DNA from: Plasticicumulans acidivorans
GTDB lineage: Bacteria > Pseudomonadota > Gammaproteobacteria > Competibacterales > Competibacteraceae
DNA: 64,000 nucleotides
Direction of reading: 5' to 3'
Assembly: GCF_003182095.1 (NCBI RefSeq)
Contig: NZ_QGTJ01000004.1
Span: forward strand, 248,001 to 312,000
Positions 57,420 through 64,000 of the stretch are shown here, one piece after another. Within the stretch, counting starts at the first letter, position 1, and every line of letters starts with the position of its first letter. Position numbers and translations under genes: made by a program. Under the pieces are notes generated by a model that saw only the letters and a list, made by a program, of their open reading frames with translations, did not search any database and had not been told where the DNA came from.

Positions 57420-59641
57420 GGTGTTTTCCCATTGCGTTCAAGACGTTCGCGGATCTGTTCGGGCAGGCGGTAGCTGTCCAGCCCCTGCTGCAGCAGGCCG
57501 GCCAGCGCACCCGACAGGCGCAGATTGAAGGCGACCGGATGGCCGCCATAGAAGTCCGGATTGGCGCCGTGCAGCGACAGGCCGACGTGCATTTCACCGC
57601 CACTGCGGCCGTCCAGCTGCATCGACAGGGACTGGTAATGAAAGTTGCGCAGCGCCTGCAGGGCGAGGGCCGCCTCGCCTTCGCTCAGAAAAGCCGGTGG
57701 CTCGGCCGGGGCGTAGCGCAGATCGCCCGGCGCCGTCGCGTGCAGCTGACCATCGACGATTTCGAGCGAGCCGTCACGGCCGAGGCGTAATGGCAGGGCG
57801 CCGTCAAGGCGACCCCGGCCGTGCAGGCCGTCGAGTGCGATCAGCGTGAACAGTTCGCCGAGATCGAGTCCGTGCGCCGCGAGCACGAAATCATGGCGCG
57901 GTGCGCCGAGCCGGGTGGTGAACGGCGTGACCTGTACCTCGCCGTCAAGCAGTCTGAAGCGTGCCATGCGCAGGCGTAAGCGATCGTCATTGAGTTCGGC
58001 TTCGATCCGGCCATCACGCAGCGGCAGTCCGGCGTCGACGGCGGCAATCGTGATTGGCTGACCGGCGGGGACGCGCAGCGGCCAGAGCCGATCGGCGCGC
58101 AGCCGGCCGTTGATGCGATACAGGCGGATGGCGCCGAGTGCCAGGTCGAGATCGTGCAGCTGGATTTCGGCCAGATCCGGGCCGGCGGCTTCGCCCCAGC
58201 CACTGTGCAGTTTGAAGGCGAGCGTGCCGCGTGCCGCGCTGACATAGTCGCCCGCCGCCGGCCACAGGGCTGTGGCGCGCAGACCGGTTTCCGCAAAGTT
58301 CAGCGGTTCGCTGGCCAGCTGCAGTTCGCCACGGCCGTGGCGCGTGTCGTGTCGCAGCTGCAGCTGCATCAGCCGCAATCCGTCGGTGGTGTCGGCATCG
58401 AGCGAGAGCGCCAGTTGCTCGTCCAGGGTGCCGGAGAATGGTCCGCTGAGGCGCAGCGGGGCGTGCAAGGCGGGCTGCCGTGTGCTGCGCAGCTGCGCCA
58501 GCTCCAGCCGCCCAGAGACGCTGTGTGGAGCGCTGCGGTCGATGTCGAGGGCGAGGTTCAGGCCGCGCCCGGCGAGGCCGAAATCGGCGAGGCCGAGGTC
58601 GGCCTCGTTGAGTGCGACGTGCAGTCCGTCGGCCGTGCGCTGCAGTTCGAGGTGGCCGCCGCAGCCGGTGTTGCCGAAACTCAGGCCGAACTGGGCGCTC
58701 AGGCCGTCGATGTCGCCGCCAGCATTGAGGCGCAGCAGCGGTGTCGAAGGCTGCAGTGCCTGCAGGCCGAGGCGCAGCGGGGCCGCGGCCAGTGCCGGTG
58801 GCAGTTGCGGTGCCAGCGCCGGACCGGGGTGTGCTTCTAGGCCGAAGGGATCTGCCTCGATGCGATGCAGACCGCTGCCATCGATGAGCAGCCGCGCGGC
58901 GGCGCTCAGGCGTCCCTGCTGCAGCCAGTCGCCCCAGCTGAGTTGCTCGCCCTGAATACGCAGCGCCAGCGACAGCGGCTCGGCGCGCGCGGGCTGCTGC
59001 AGTGTCAGCTCGGCACCGAGCTGGCCGCCAAGGGGCAGCGGCAGACCGATGCGCCGGGCCAGGGCGGCCGGATCGCGGCTGCGCAGCGTCACGTTGCCCT
59101 GCAGGCCGCCGGCGAGATGGCCAATCACACCACGCAGCGACAGTTCGGTCGCGGCAGCGCCGATCCGGCCATCGAGCTGCCAGCGCTGAGCGGACTGGAC
59201 AGCTTCAAACTGTTGCAGCGGCAGTTCAAAGTCACGCCCGGCGCGGCTGAGCTGCAGACGGATACCGTCCAGTACCAGCGCATCGATCGGCAGTACCGGC
59301 AGTGTTGTCAGCGGTGAAGAGGTATCGCCATCGTCGCCGGCGGCCGGCAGCGGCAGATACAGATCGGCCAGGCGCAGGCGTTCGATGCGGCCGTGCAGCA
59401 GGCTGCCGAAGCTGTAGTCGATCTCGATCCAGCCGGCCGGTGCGTTCGCACTCAGGCGCAGGCGTGCGCTCAGGCGGGTCGCGCCGAGCTCCATGAGGCG
59501 CAGCTCGGCGGCAGGAAAGCCGGCGCGGCGCAGCTGCCGGTCGAGCAGGCGTTCCGCGGCGAGCGGCAGTGCCGCCAGGGTGGCGAGGCTGATGATGCCG
59601 CCGGTCAGCCAGCGGCGGCGTGGCAGGGGGGGGCGGGGCAT
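57416..59641 (-). CDS. ydbH: YdbH, AsmA-like intermembrane phospholipid transport protein
   Basis: A 741-residue protein with one N-terminal membrane anchor (about 11-27) and a long periplasmic region of repeated beta strands, Leu- and Gly-rich, as in the AsmA-like clan (YdbH, TamB, YhdP). The C-terminus (GGEMHVGLSLHGANPDFYGGHPVAFNLRLSG in blocks, then LLQQGLDSYRLPEQIRERLER) matches the YdbH family. E. coli YdbH has 879 residues, so this one is shorter. It heads the ydbH-ynbE-ydbL operon and starts 47 bases after purD. Confidence 0.9.
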   Translation of the reverse strand: MPRPPLPRRRWLTGGIISLATLAALPLAAERLLDRQLRRAGFPAAELRLMELGATRLSARLRLSANAPAGWIEIDYSFGSLLHGRIERLRLADLYLPLPAAGDDGDTSSPLTTLPVLPIDALVLDGIRLQLSRAGRDFELPLQQFEAVQSAQRWQLDGRIGAAATELSLRGVIGHLAGGLQGNVTLRSRDPAALARRIGLPLPLGGQLGAELTLQQPARAEPLSLALRIQGEQLSWGDWLQQGRLSAAARLLIDGSGLHRIEADPFGLEAHPGPALAPQLPPALAAAPLRLGLQALQPSTPLLRLNAGGDIDGLSAQFGLSFGNTGCGGHLELQRTADGLHVALNEADLGLADFGLAGRGLNLALDIDRSAPHSVSGRLELAQLRSTRQPALHAPLRLSGPFSGTLDEQLALSLDADTTDGLRLMQLQLRHDTRHGRGELQLASEPLNFAETGLRATALWPAAGDYVSAARGTLAFKLHSGWGEAAGPDLAEIQLHDLDLALGAIRLYRINGRLRADRLWPLRVPAGQPITIAAVDAGLPLRDGRIEAELNDDRLRLRMARFRLLDGEVQVTPFTTRLGAPRHDFVLAAHGLDLGELFTLIALDGLHGRGRLDGALPLRLGRDGSLEIVDGQLHATAPGDLRYAPAEPPAFLSEGEAALALQALRNFHYQSLSMQLDGRSGGEMHVGLSLHGANPDFYGGHPVAFNLRLSGALAGLLQQGLDSYRLPEQIRERLERNGKTP

Positions 59642-59688
59642 GGGCCGATGCTAGCAAACAAAGTGCGCGGCCCATGCCGCCGAAGGGC

Positions 59689-60996
59689 TCAGCGTCCGCG
59701 GCGGCGCGGCGCCGGGTGTTCGCGCGCGATCGCCCGGTAGCCGATGTCGGTGCGGTAGAACATGCCCTGCCAGTGCACGCGCTTGGCCAGGTTGTAGGCG
59801 TGGGTCTGTGCCTCGGCGACGTTGTTGCCGAGCGCCGTGGCGCACAGCACGCGGCCGCCGTTGGTCCACACCTCACCTTCGACCAGCGCCGTGCCAGCGT
59901 GGAAGATCTTGCCGTCCTCGTCAGCGACGTTGTCGATGCCGTGGATGGTGTCGCCTTTTTCGTAGTGGCCGGGATAGCCGCCGGCGGCGAGCACCACGCC
60001 GAGCGCCGGCCGCGGATCCCATTCCGCCTCGATGCGATCGAGGTGGCCGTCGAGCGCGCATTCGCACAGATCGACCAGATCCGAGCGCAGCCGCATCATG
60101 ATCGGCTGGGTTTCCGGATCGCCGAAGCGGCAGTTGAACTCCAGCACCTTGATCGAGCCGTCGGCGGCGACCATCAGCCCGGCGTACAGAAAACCGGTGT
60201 ACGGCGTGCCCTCGGCGGCCATGCCGCGCACCGTCGGCAGGATGACTTCCTCCATCGCCCGCGCGTGCACCGCCGCCGTTACCACCGGCGCCGGCGAATA
60301 GGCACCCATGCCGCCGGTGTTCGGCCCCTGATCACCGTTGTCGCGCGCCTTGTGGTCCTGGCTGCTGGCCATCGGCAGCACGTGCTCGCCATCGACCATG
60401 ACGATGAAGCTCGCTTCCTCGCCACTGAGGAATTCCTCGACGACGACCCGGCTGCCGGCGCTGCCGAAGGCATTGCCGGCGAGCATGTCGCGCACCGCGG
60501 CTTCGGCTTCCTCGACGCTCTGCGCGACGATCACGCCCTTGCCGGCGGCGAGACCGTCGGCCTTGACCACGATCGGCGCGCCCTGCTCGCGGATATACGC
60601 GAGTGCCGGTTCGATCTCGGTGAAGGTGGCGTAGGCCGCGGTGGGGATGTGATAGCGGGCGAGGAAATCCTTGGCGAAGGCCTTCGAGCCTTCCAGCTGT
60701 GCGGCCGCCTGCAGCGGCCCGAAGCACTTGAGGCCGGCCGCACGGAAGGCGTCGACCACGCCGAGCACTAGCGGCACCTCCGGGCCGACGATGGTCAGGC
60801 CGACGTGATTGGTGCGGGCGAATTCGACCAGCGCCGGCACGTCGTCGACGGCGATCTGCACGTTCTGGCATTTCTCTTCGAGCGCGGTGCCGGCGTTGCC
60901 CGGGGCGACGAAGACGTTCTTCACCCGTGCGCTCTGCGCGACCTTCCAGGCCAGCGCATGCTCGCGCCCGCCGCTGCCGATGATCAGCACATTCAT
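59689..60996 (-). CDS. purD: Phosphoribosylamine-glycine ligase
   Basis: A 435-residue ATP-grasp enzyme that joins glycine to phosphoribosylamine in the second step of purine synthesis. Marks: [75 protein letters not shown] and [11 protein letters not shown]. It follows purH by 14 bases, the usual purHD operon. The C-terminal [12 protein letters not shown] tail is slightly basic. Confidence 0.97.
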   Translation of the reverse strand: MNVLIIGSGGREHALAWKVAQSARVKNVFVAPGNAGTALEEKCQNVQIAVDDVPALVEFARTNHVGLTIVGPEVPLVLGVVDAFRAAGLKCFGPLQAAAQLEGSKAFAKDFLARYHIPTAAYATFTEIEPALAYIREQGAPIVVKADGLAAGKGVIVAQSVEEAEAAVRDMLAGNAFGSAGSRVVVEEFLSGEEASFIVMVDGEHVLPMASSQDHKARDNGDQGPNTGGMGAYSPAPVVTAAVHARAMEEVILPTVRGMAAEGTPYTGFLYAGLMVAADGSIKVLEFNCRFGDPETQPIMMRLRSDLVDLCECALDGHLDRIEAEWDPRPALGVVLAAGGYPGHYEKGDTIHGIDNVADEDGKIFHAGTALVEGEVWTNGGRVLCATALGNNVAEAQTHAYNLAKRVHWQGMFYRTDIGYRAIAREHPAPRRRGR

Positions 60997-61010
60997 GGTC
61001 TGCCGGCTCC

Positions 61011-62579
61011 TCAGTGACGGAAGTGGCGCATGCCGGTGAACAGCATGGTCATGCCGTGCTCGTCGGCGGCGGCGATGACTTCGGCGTCGCGCATCGAGCC
61101 GCCGGGCTGGATCACTGCGCGGATGCCGGCGGCGGCGGCGGCGTCGATGCCGTCACGGAACGGGAAGAAGGCGTCGGAAGCCATCACCGAGCCGGCGACC
61201 GGCAGGCCGGCCTGCTCGGCCTTGATCGCGGCGATGCGCGCTGAGTTGACGCGGCTCATCTGCCCGGCGCCGACGCCGATCGTGCGCAGGTTCTTGCCGT
61301 AGACGATGGCGTTGGACTTGACGAACTTGGCCACGCGCCAGGTGAACAGCAGATCGCTGAGCTCGGCTTCGCTCGGTGTACGCTGGCTGACGACCTTGAT
61401 CTCGCCGTGCAGCGCAAGGTCGGCCTCCTGCACCAGCAGGCCGCCGGTGACGCGCTTGTAGTCGAAGCGCGCGCTGGCCTGCGCCGGCCACTGGCCACAG
61501 GCCAGGACGCGCACGTTCTGCTTGGCGGCGGTGATCGCCAGCGCCTCGGCGCTGATACTCGGCGCGATGATGACCTCGACGAACTGGCGCTCGATGATCG
61601 CCTGCGCGGTGGCGGCGTCGAGTTCACGGTTGCAGGCGATGATGCCGCCGAAGGCCGATTCCGGGTCGGTGGCGTAGGCCAGGTCGTAGGCGGCGAGCAG
61701 GTCGCCGGCGACGGCGACGCCGCAGGGATTGGCATGCTTGACGATGACGCAGGCCGGCGCCTCGAATTGCTTGACGCATTCCAGCGCCGCGTCGGTGTCG
61801 GCGATGTTGTTGTACGACAGCTCCTTGCCCTGCAGCTGGCGCGCGGTGGCGATGCTGCTCTCGACGTAGCCCGGCTCGATGTAGAAGGCGGCCTTCTGGT
61901 GCGGGTTCTCGCCGTAGCGCATGGTCTGCGCCAGGCGCAGCTGCTGATTGAAGGTACGCGCGAAGTCCGCGCTGCCACCGGGCGCGCGCCTGCCGAGGTA
62001 GTTGGCGATCATGCCGTCGTAGCGGGCGGTGTGCTCGAAGGTCTTCACCGCCAGATCGAAACGGGTGGCCAGACTGACGGCGCCGTCGCTGGCGCGCATT
62101 TCATCGAGGACGCGCGCGTAGTCGGCGGCATCGACGACAACGGTGACACCGGCGTGATTCTTCGCCGCCGAGCGCAGCATCGTCGGCCCGCCGATGTCGA
62201 TGTTCTCGATGGCGTCTTCCAGCGTGCAGCCGGCTTTGGCGACGGTGGCCTCGAACGGGTAGAGGTTAACGACGACCATGTCGATCGGCGGGATGCCGTG
62301 CTGAGCCATGACGCCTTCGTCGATGCCGCGCCGGCCGAGCAGGCCGCCGTGGATCTTCGGGTGCAGCGTCTTTACGCGGCCGTCCATCATTTCCGGAAAG
62401 CCGGTGTAGTCAGAGACTTCGGTGACCGGCAGGCCCTGCGCGGCGAGCAGTTTCGCCGTGCCGCCGGTGGAGAGGATTTCGACGCCGAAGTCGGCCAGCG
62501 CCTGAGCGAATTCGACGATGCCGGTCTTGTCGGAGACGCTGACGAGGGCGCGGCGGATACGGACGAGGGATGCAGTCAT
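61011..62579 (-). CDS. purH: AICAR formyltransferase / IMP cyclohydrolase
   Basis: A 522-residue bifunctional enzyme for the last two steps of IMP synthesis, using 10-formyl-THF from FolD. The N-terminal cyclohydrolase domain has [15 protein letters not shown] and STGGTAKLL; the C-terminal transformylase has [23 protein letters not shown] and the end [18 protein letters not shown] consensus TATAAT at 62619-62624 and a 22-base palindrome at 62593-62614 lie just upstream. Confidence 0.97.
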   Translation of the reverse strand: MTASLVRIRRALVSVSDKTGIVEFAQALADFGVEILSTGGTAKLLAAQGLPVTEVSDYTGFPEMMDGRVKTLHPKIHGGLLGRRGIDEGVMAQHGIPPIDMVVVNLYPFEATVAKAGCTLEDAIENIDIGGPTMLRSAAKNHAGVTVVVDAADYARVLDEMRASDGAVSLATRFDLAVKTFEHTARYDGMIANYLGRRAPGGSADFARTFNQQLRLAQTMRYGENPHQKAAFYIEPGYVESSIATARQLQGKELSYNNIADTDAALECVKQFEAPACVIVKHANPCGVAVAGDLLAAYDLAYATDPESAFGGIIACNRELDAATAQAIIERQFVEVIIAPSISAEALAITAAKQNVRVLACGQWPAQASARFDYKRVTGGLLVQEADLALHGEIKVVSQRTPSEAELSDLLFTWRVAKFVKSNAIVYGKNLRTIGVGAGQMSRVNSARIAAIKAEQAGLPVAGSVMASDAFFPFRDGIDAAAAAGIRAVIQPGGSMRDAEVIAAADEHGMTMLFTGMRHFRH

Positions 62580-62592
62580 GGCTGTGTAGTCG

Positions 62593-62614
62593 GGCTTTGC
62601 CGTTACGGAAAGCC
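62593..62614. promoter_or_regulatory. Palindrome over the purH transcription start
   Basis: On the + strand GGCTTT-G-CCGT-T-ACGG-AAAGCC, a near-perfect palindrome with one bulged base. It starts five bases downstream of the purH -10 element and ends 14 bases before the start codon. It does not resemble the E. coli PurR box. A repressor site is the simplest reading. Confidence 0.5.
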
Positions 62615-62618
62615 GCGC

Positions 62619-62624
62619 ATTATA
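62619..62624 (-). promoter_or_regulatory. -10 element of the purHD promoter
   Basis: Perfect TATAAT on the minus strand, 40 bases before the purH start codon. The -35 region (CGGCAG at 17-base spacing) is poor, suggesting an activator or weak promoter. Confidence 0.6.
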
Positions 62625-62691
62625 GGCACGAAGCGCTTGATCTGCCGCAGGAAGTGCGTCGTGCCGGCCGTCATGGGCGACAACCGGCGGT

Positions 62692-63852
62692 TCAGTCGAG
62701 AATCACATGCGGCACGAAGCGCGACAGGTCCTGCGTCACCACGCCGGCGTCTTCGCGCAGGCCGATGCCGCAGGCGGTATCGCCGACGATCCAGCTGCCG
62801 ACGACGACGTGACGGCCGTCGAACACCGGTGGCATCCGCAGCGCCTGCAGCACGTAGCCTTCCTCGCCGTAGGGGCCGGGAGCGTCGTGCAGGATCTGCC
62901 CGTGGCGCACCACGCGCACATTGGCTCCTTCGCGTGAAAACAGCGGCTTGCGCACGAAGTTCATGCCCAGCCGTCCGCAGCGCGGGTCATCGGCGAAGTA
63001 GGCTGGCAGCAGGTTCGGGTGCTGTGGATGGCGCTCCCACAGCAGCGGCAGCAGGCCCTTGTTGGAGAGCAGCGCCTTCCACGGTGGCTCGACGAAATAG
63101 GTGTCGCTGCCCGGCAGCCGTGGCGCGTAGGGCTCGCGCAGCATGAATTCCCACGGGTAGAGCTTGAACAGCCAGCGCAGCGGCTCGCCGTGCAGACCGG
63201 TGAACTGACCCTGGGTGTCGATGCCGATGTCCTCGATGTGCAGGAAGTCGGTATGCAGGCCGGCCTGCATCGCGCAATCGCGCAGGTAATCGACGGTGCC
63301 GCGGTCTTCCTCGCTGCCGCGGGCGCAGGCGAGAAACAGCGTGGCGTCGATGCCGAGCTCGCCGAAGCGCCCGATCAGGGTTTCCTGCACGCTGTTGAAC
63401 TGATCGCAATCGGCCGGGATCAGGCCGCGTTCGAGCGCCTGCTCCAGCCAGACCCACTGGAAGAAGGCGGTTTCGTAGAGCGCGGTCGGCGTGTCGGCGT
63501 TGTACTCGTAGAGCTTGGCCGGGCCGTGGCCGTCGTAGGCGAAATCGAAGCGTCCGTACAGTGAGCGCTCGCCGCGCAGCCAGCTGTCGCGCAGCCAGCC
63601 CCAGGCGAACTTGGGGATCGCCAGGCGGCGCAGCAGGGCTTCTTCGCGCACGATCGTGTCGACTATGTCGAGGCACATCGCGTGCAGCTCGGCGCTTGGG
63701 TCTTCGAGGTCGCGCTCGATCTGCGCCAGCGTGAAGGCGTAGCAGGCCGACTCATCCCAGTACGGCTCGCCGTACATGGTGTGGAAGCGAAAACCGAAAT
63801 GCTGCGCCGTCTGCTGCCAGTCCGTGCGCGGTTCGAGTGGCAGCCGCCTCAT
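62692..63852 (-). CDS. ygiC: Glutathionylspermidine synthase-like ATP-grasp protein (YgiC)
   Basis: A 386-residue protein of the preATP-grasp/GSP-synthase family. Conserved blocks: [16 protein letters not shown] near 31, [27 protein letters not shown] near 100 (in blocks), [30 protein letters not shown] near 280 and [11 protein letters not shown] near 318. E. coli YgiC is similar in length (386). The family has the ATP-grasp fold of the Gsp synthetase domain, but YgiC is not known to make glutathionylspermidine. It overlaps the upstream ygiB stop by ATGA. Confidence 0.9.
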   Translation of the reverse strand: MRRLPLEPRTDWQQTAQHFGFRFHTMYGEPYWDESACYAFTLAQIERDLEDPSAELHAMCLDIVDTIVREEALLRRLAIPKFAWGWLRDSWLRGERSLYGRFDFAYDGHGPAKLYEYNADTPTALYETAFFQWVWLEQALERGLIPADCDQFNSVQETLIGRFGELGIDATLFLACARGSEEDRGTVDYLRDCAMQAGLHTDFLHIEDIGIDTQGQFTGLHGEPLRWLFKLYPWEFMLREPYAPRLPGSDTYFVEPPWKALLSNKGLLPLLWERHPQHPNLLPAYFADDPRCGRLGMNFVRKPLFSREGANVRVVRHGQILHDAPGPYGEEGYVLQALRMPPVFDGRHVVVGSWIVGDTACGIGLREDAGVVTQDLSRFVPHVILD

Positions 63853-64000
63853 CCGCCGAAACTCGAACTGGACGAAGCGGCGCGTGAGCCGAAGCCGCCG
63901 CGCGAGATCGTCTGCGTCCGCGCATAGGCCGGTTTCTGCGCGATCGCTGCATCGCGCAGCAGGTCGGTGTTGAAGCGCGCCGAGCCGTTGGCCGAGGGGC
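63849..64000 (-). CDS. ygiB: YgiB family protein (DUF1190), 5' part outside window
   Basis: Only the last 50 codons are in the window. They read PSANGSARFNTDLL, then AYARTQTISRGGFGSR and a Ser/Gly tail ending FGG. The Ser/Gly-rich end with SRGGFG is characteristic of YgiB-type DUF1190 proteins, and the overlap with ygiC reproduces the ygiB-ygiC pair of E. coli. Start and signal sequence lie beyond position 64000. Confidence 0.78.
   Translation of the reverse strand, partial: PSANGSARFNTDLLRDAAIAQKPAYARTQTISRGGFGSRAASSSSSFGG

Overview
This is a 64 kb, GC-rich (roughly two thirds G+C), densely packed chromosomal window from a gammaproteobacterium. The assignment rests on gene content and order: rppH next to ptsP, the ydbH-ynbE-ydbL operon, ygiB-ygiC, the ppx / rhlB / trxA-rho block, SixA, and an E. 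coli-type OxyR with Cys199/Cys208. The genus cannot be fixed from the sequence; a high-GC lineage such as Nevskiales/Solimonadaceae or a relative of Xanthomonadales or Pseudomonadales is plausible. I see no rRNA, tRNA, CRISPR array, insertion sequence or phage gene. This is core and metabolic chromosome, not an island.

Layout. 1-12 kb: the end of cca, a GT2 glycosyltransferase, a diguanylate cyclase, a lipoprotein metallopeptidase, a sirtuin, a four-gene cluster built around a TolQ/MotA-like channel, folD and purU, then trxB with a 2-Cys peroxiredoxin behind an OxyR-like site. 12-25 kb: a TerC-type membrane protein, an IclR regulator divergent from glycolate oxidase glcDEF, a META-domain protein, a malyl-CoA lyase, an EamA transporter overlapping a second CitE-like lyase, then YoaK-, TSUP- and NDUFA9-like proteins. 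25-38 kb: a sigma54-type promoter before an acetaldehyde dehydrogenase, purEK, oxyR, an isocitrate dehydrogenase fused to a CBS pair, the lactate operon lutABC, and an MFS exporter. 38-49 kb: Tat-exported PhoD, aqpZ, dienelactone hydrolase, a HAD/FecCD-type ABC operon, rppH-ptsP, a DsbD_2-like protein, a sensor-less sigma54 activator, and dksA. 49-64 kb: phoB-phoR-sixA behind two Pho boxes, ppx, rhlB, trxA, rho, ydbH-ynbE-ydbL, purH-purD, and ygiB-ygiC.

How the genes work together. The strongest integrated reading is a glycolate/glyoxylate module. GlcDEF makes glyoxylate. A malyl-CoA lyase and a second CitE-like enzyme could together act as a two-enzyme malate synthase. An IclR-type operator that closely matches the E. 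coli aceBAK consensus lies before the lyase, and weaker copies lie beside the local IclR gene. Redox defence is coherent too: OxyR, an OxyR-like operator, peroxiredoxin, TrxB and TrxA are all present. PtsP and SixA both belong to the nitrogen-type PTS, and sixA is translationally coupled to phoR.

The least explained parts are the channel cluster at 5.7-8.3 kb and the Icd-CBS fusion, which keeps the AceK target Ser113 but adds a putative adenylate-sensing module. All function calls come from reading the sequence and family knowledge; no database search was run.
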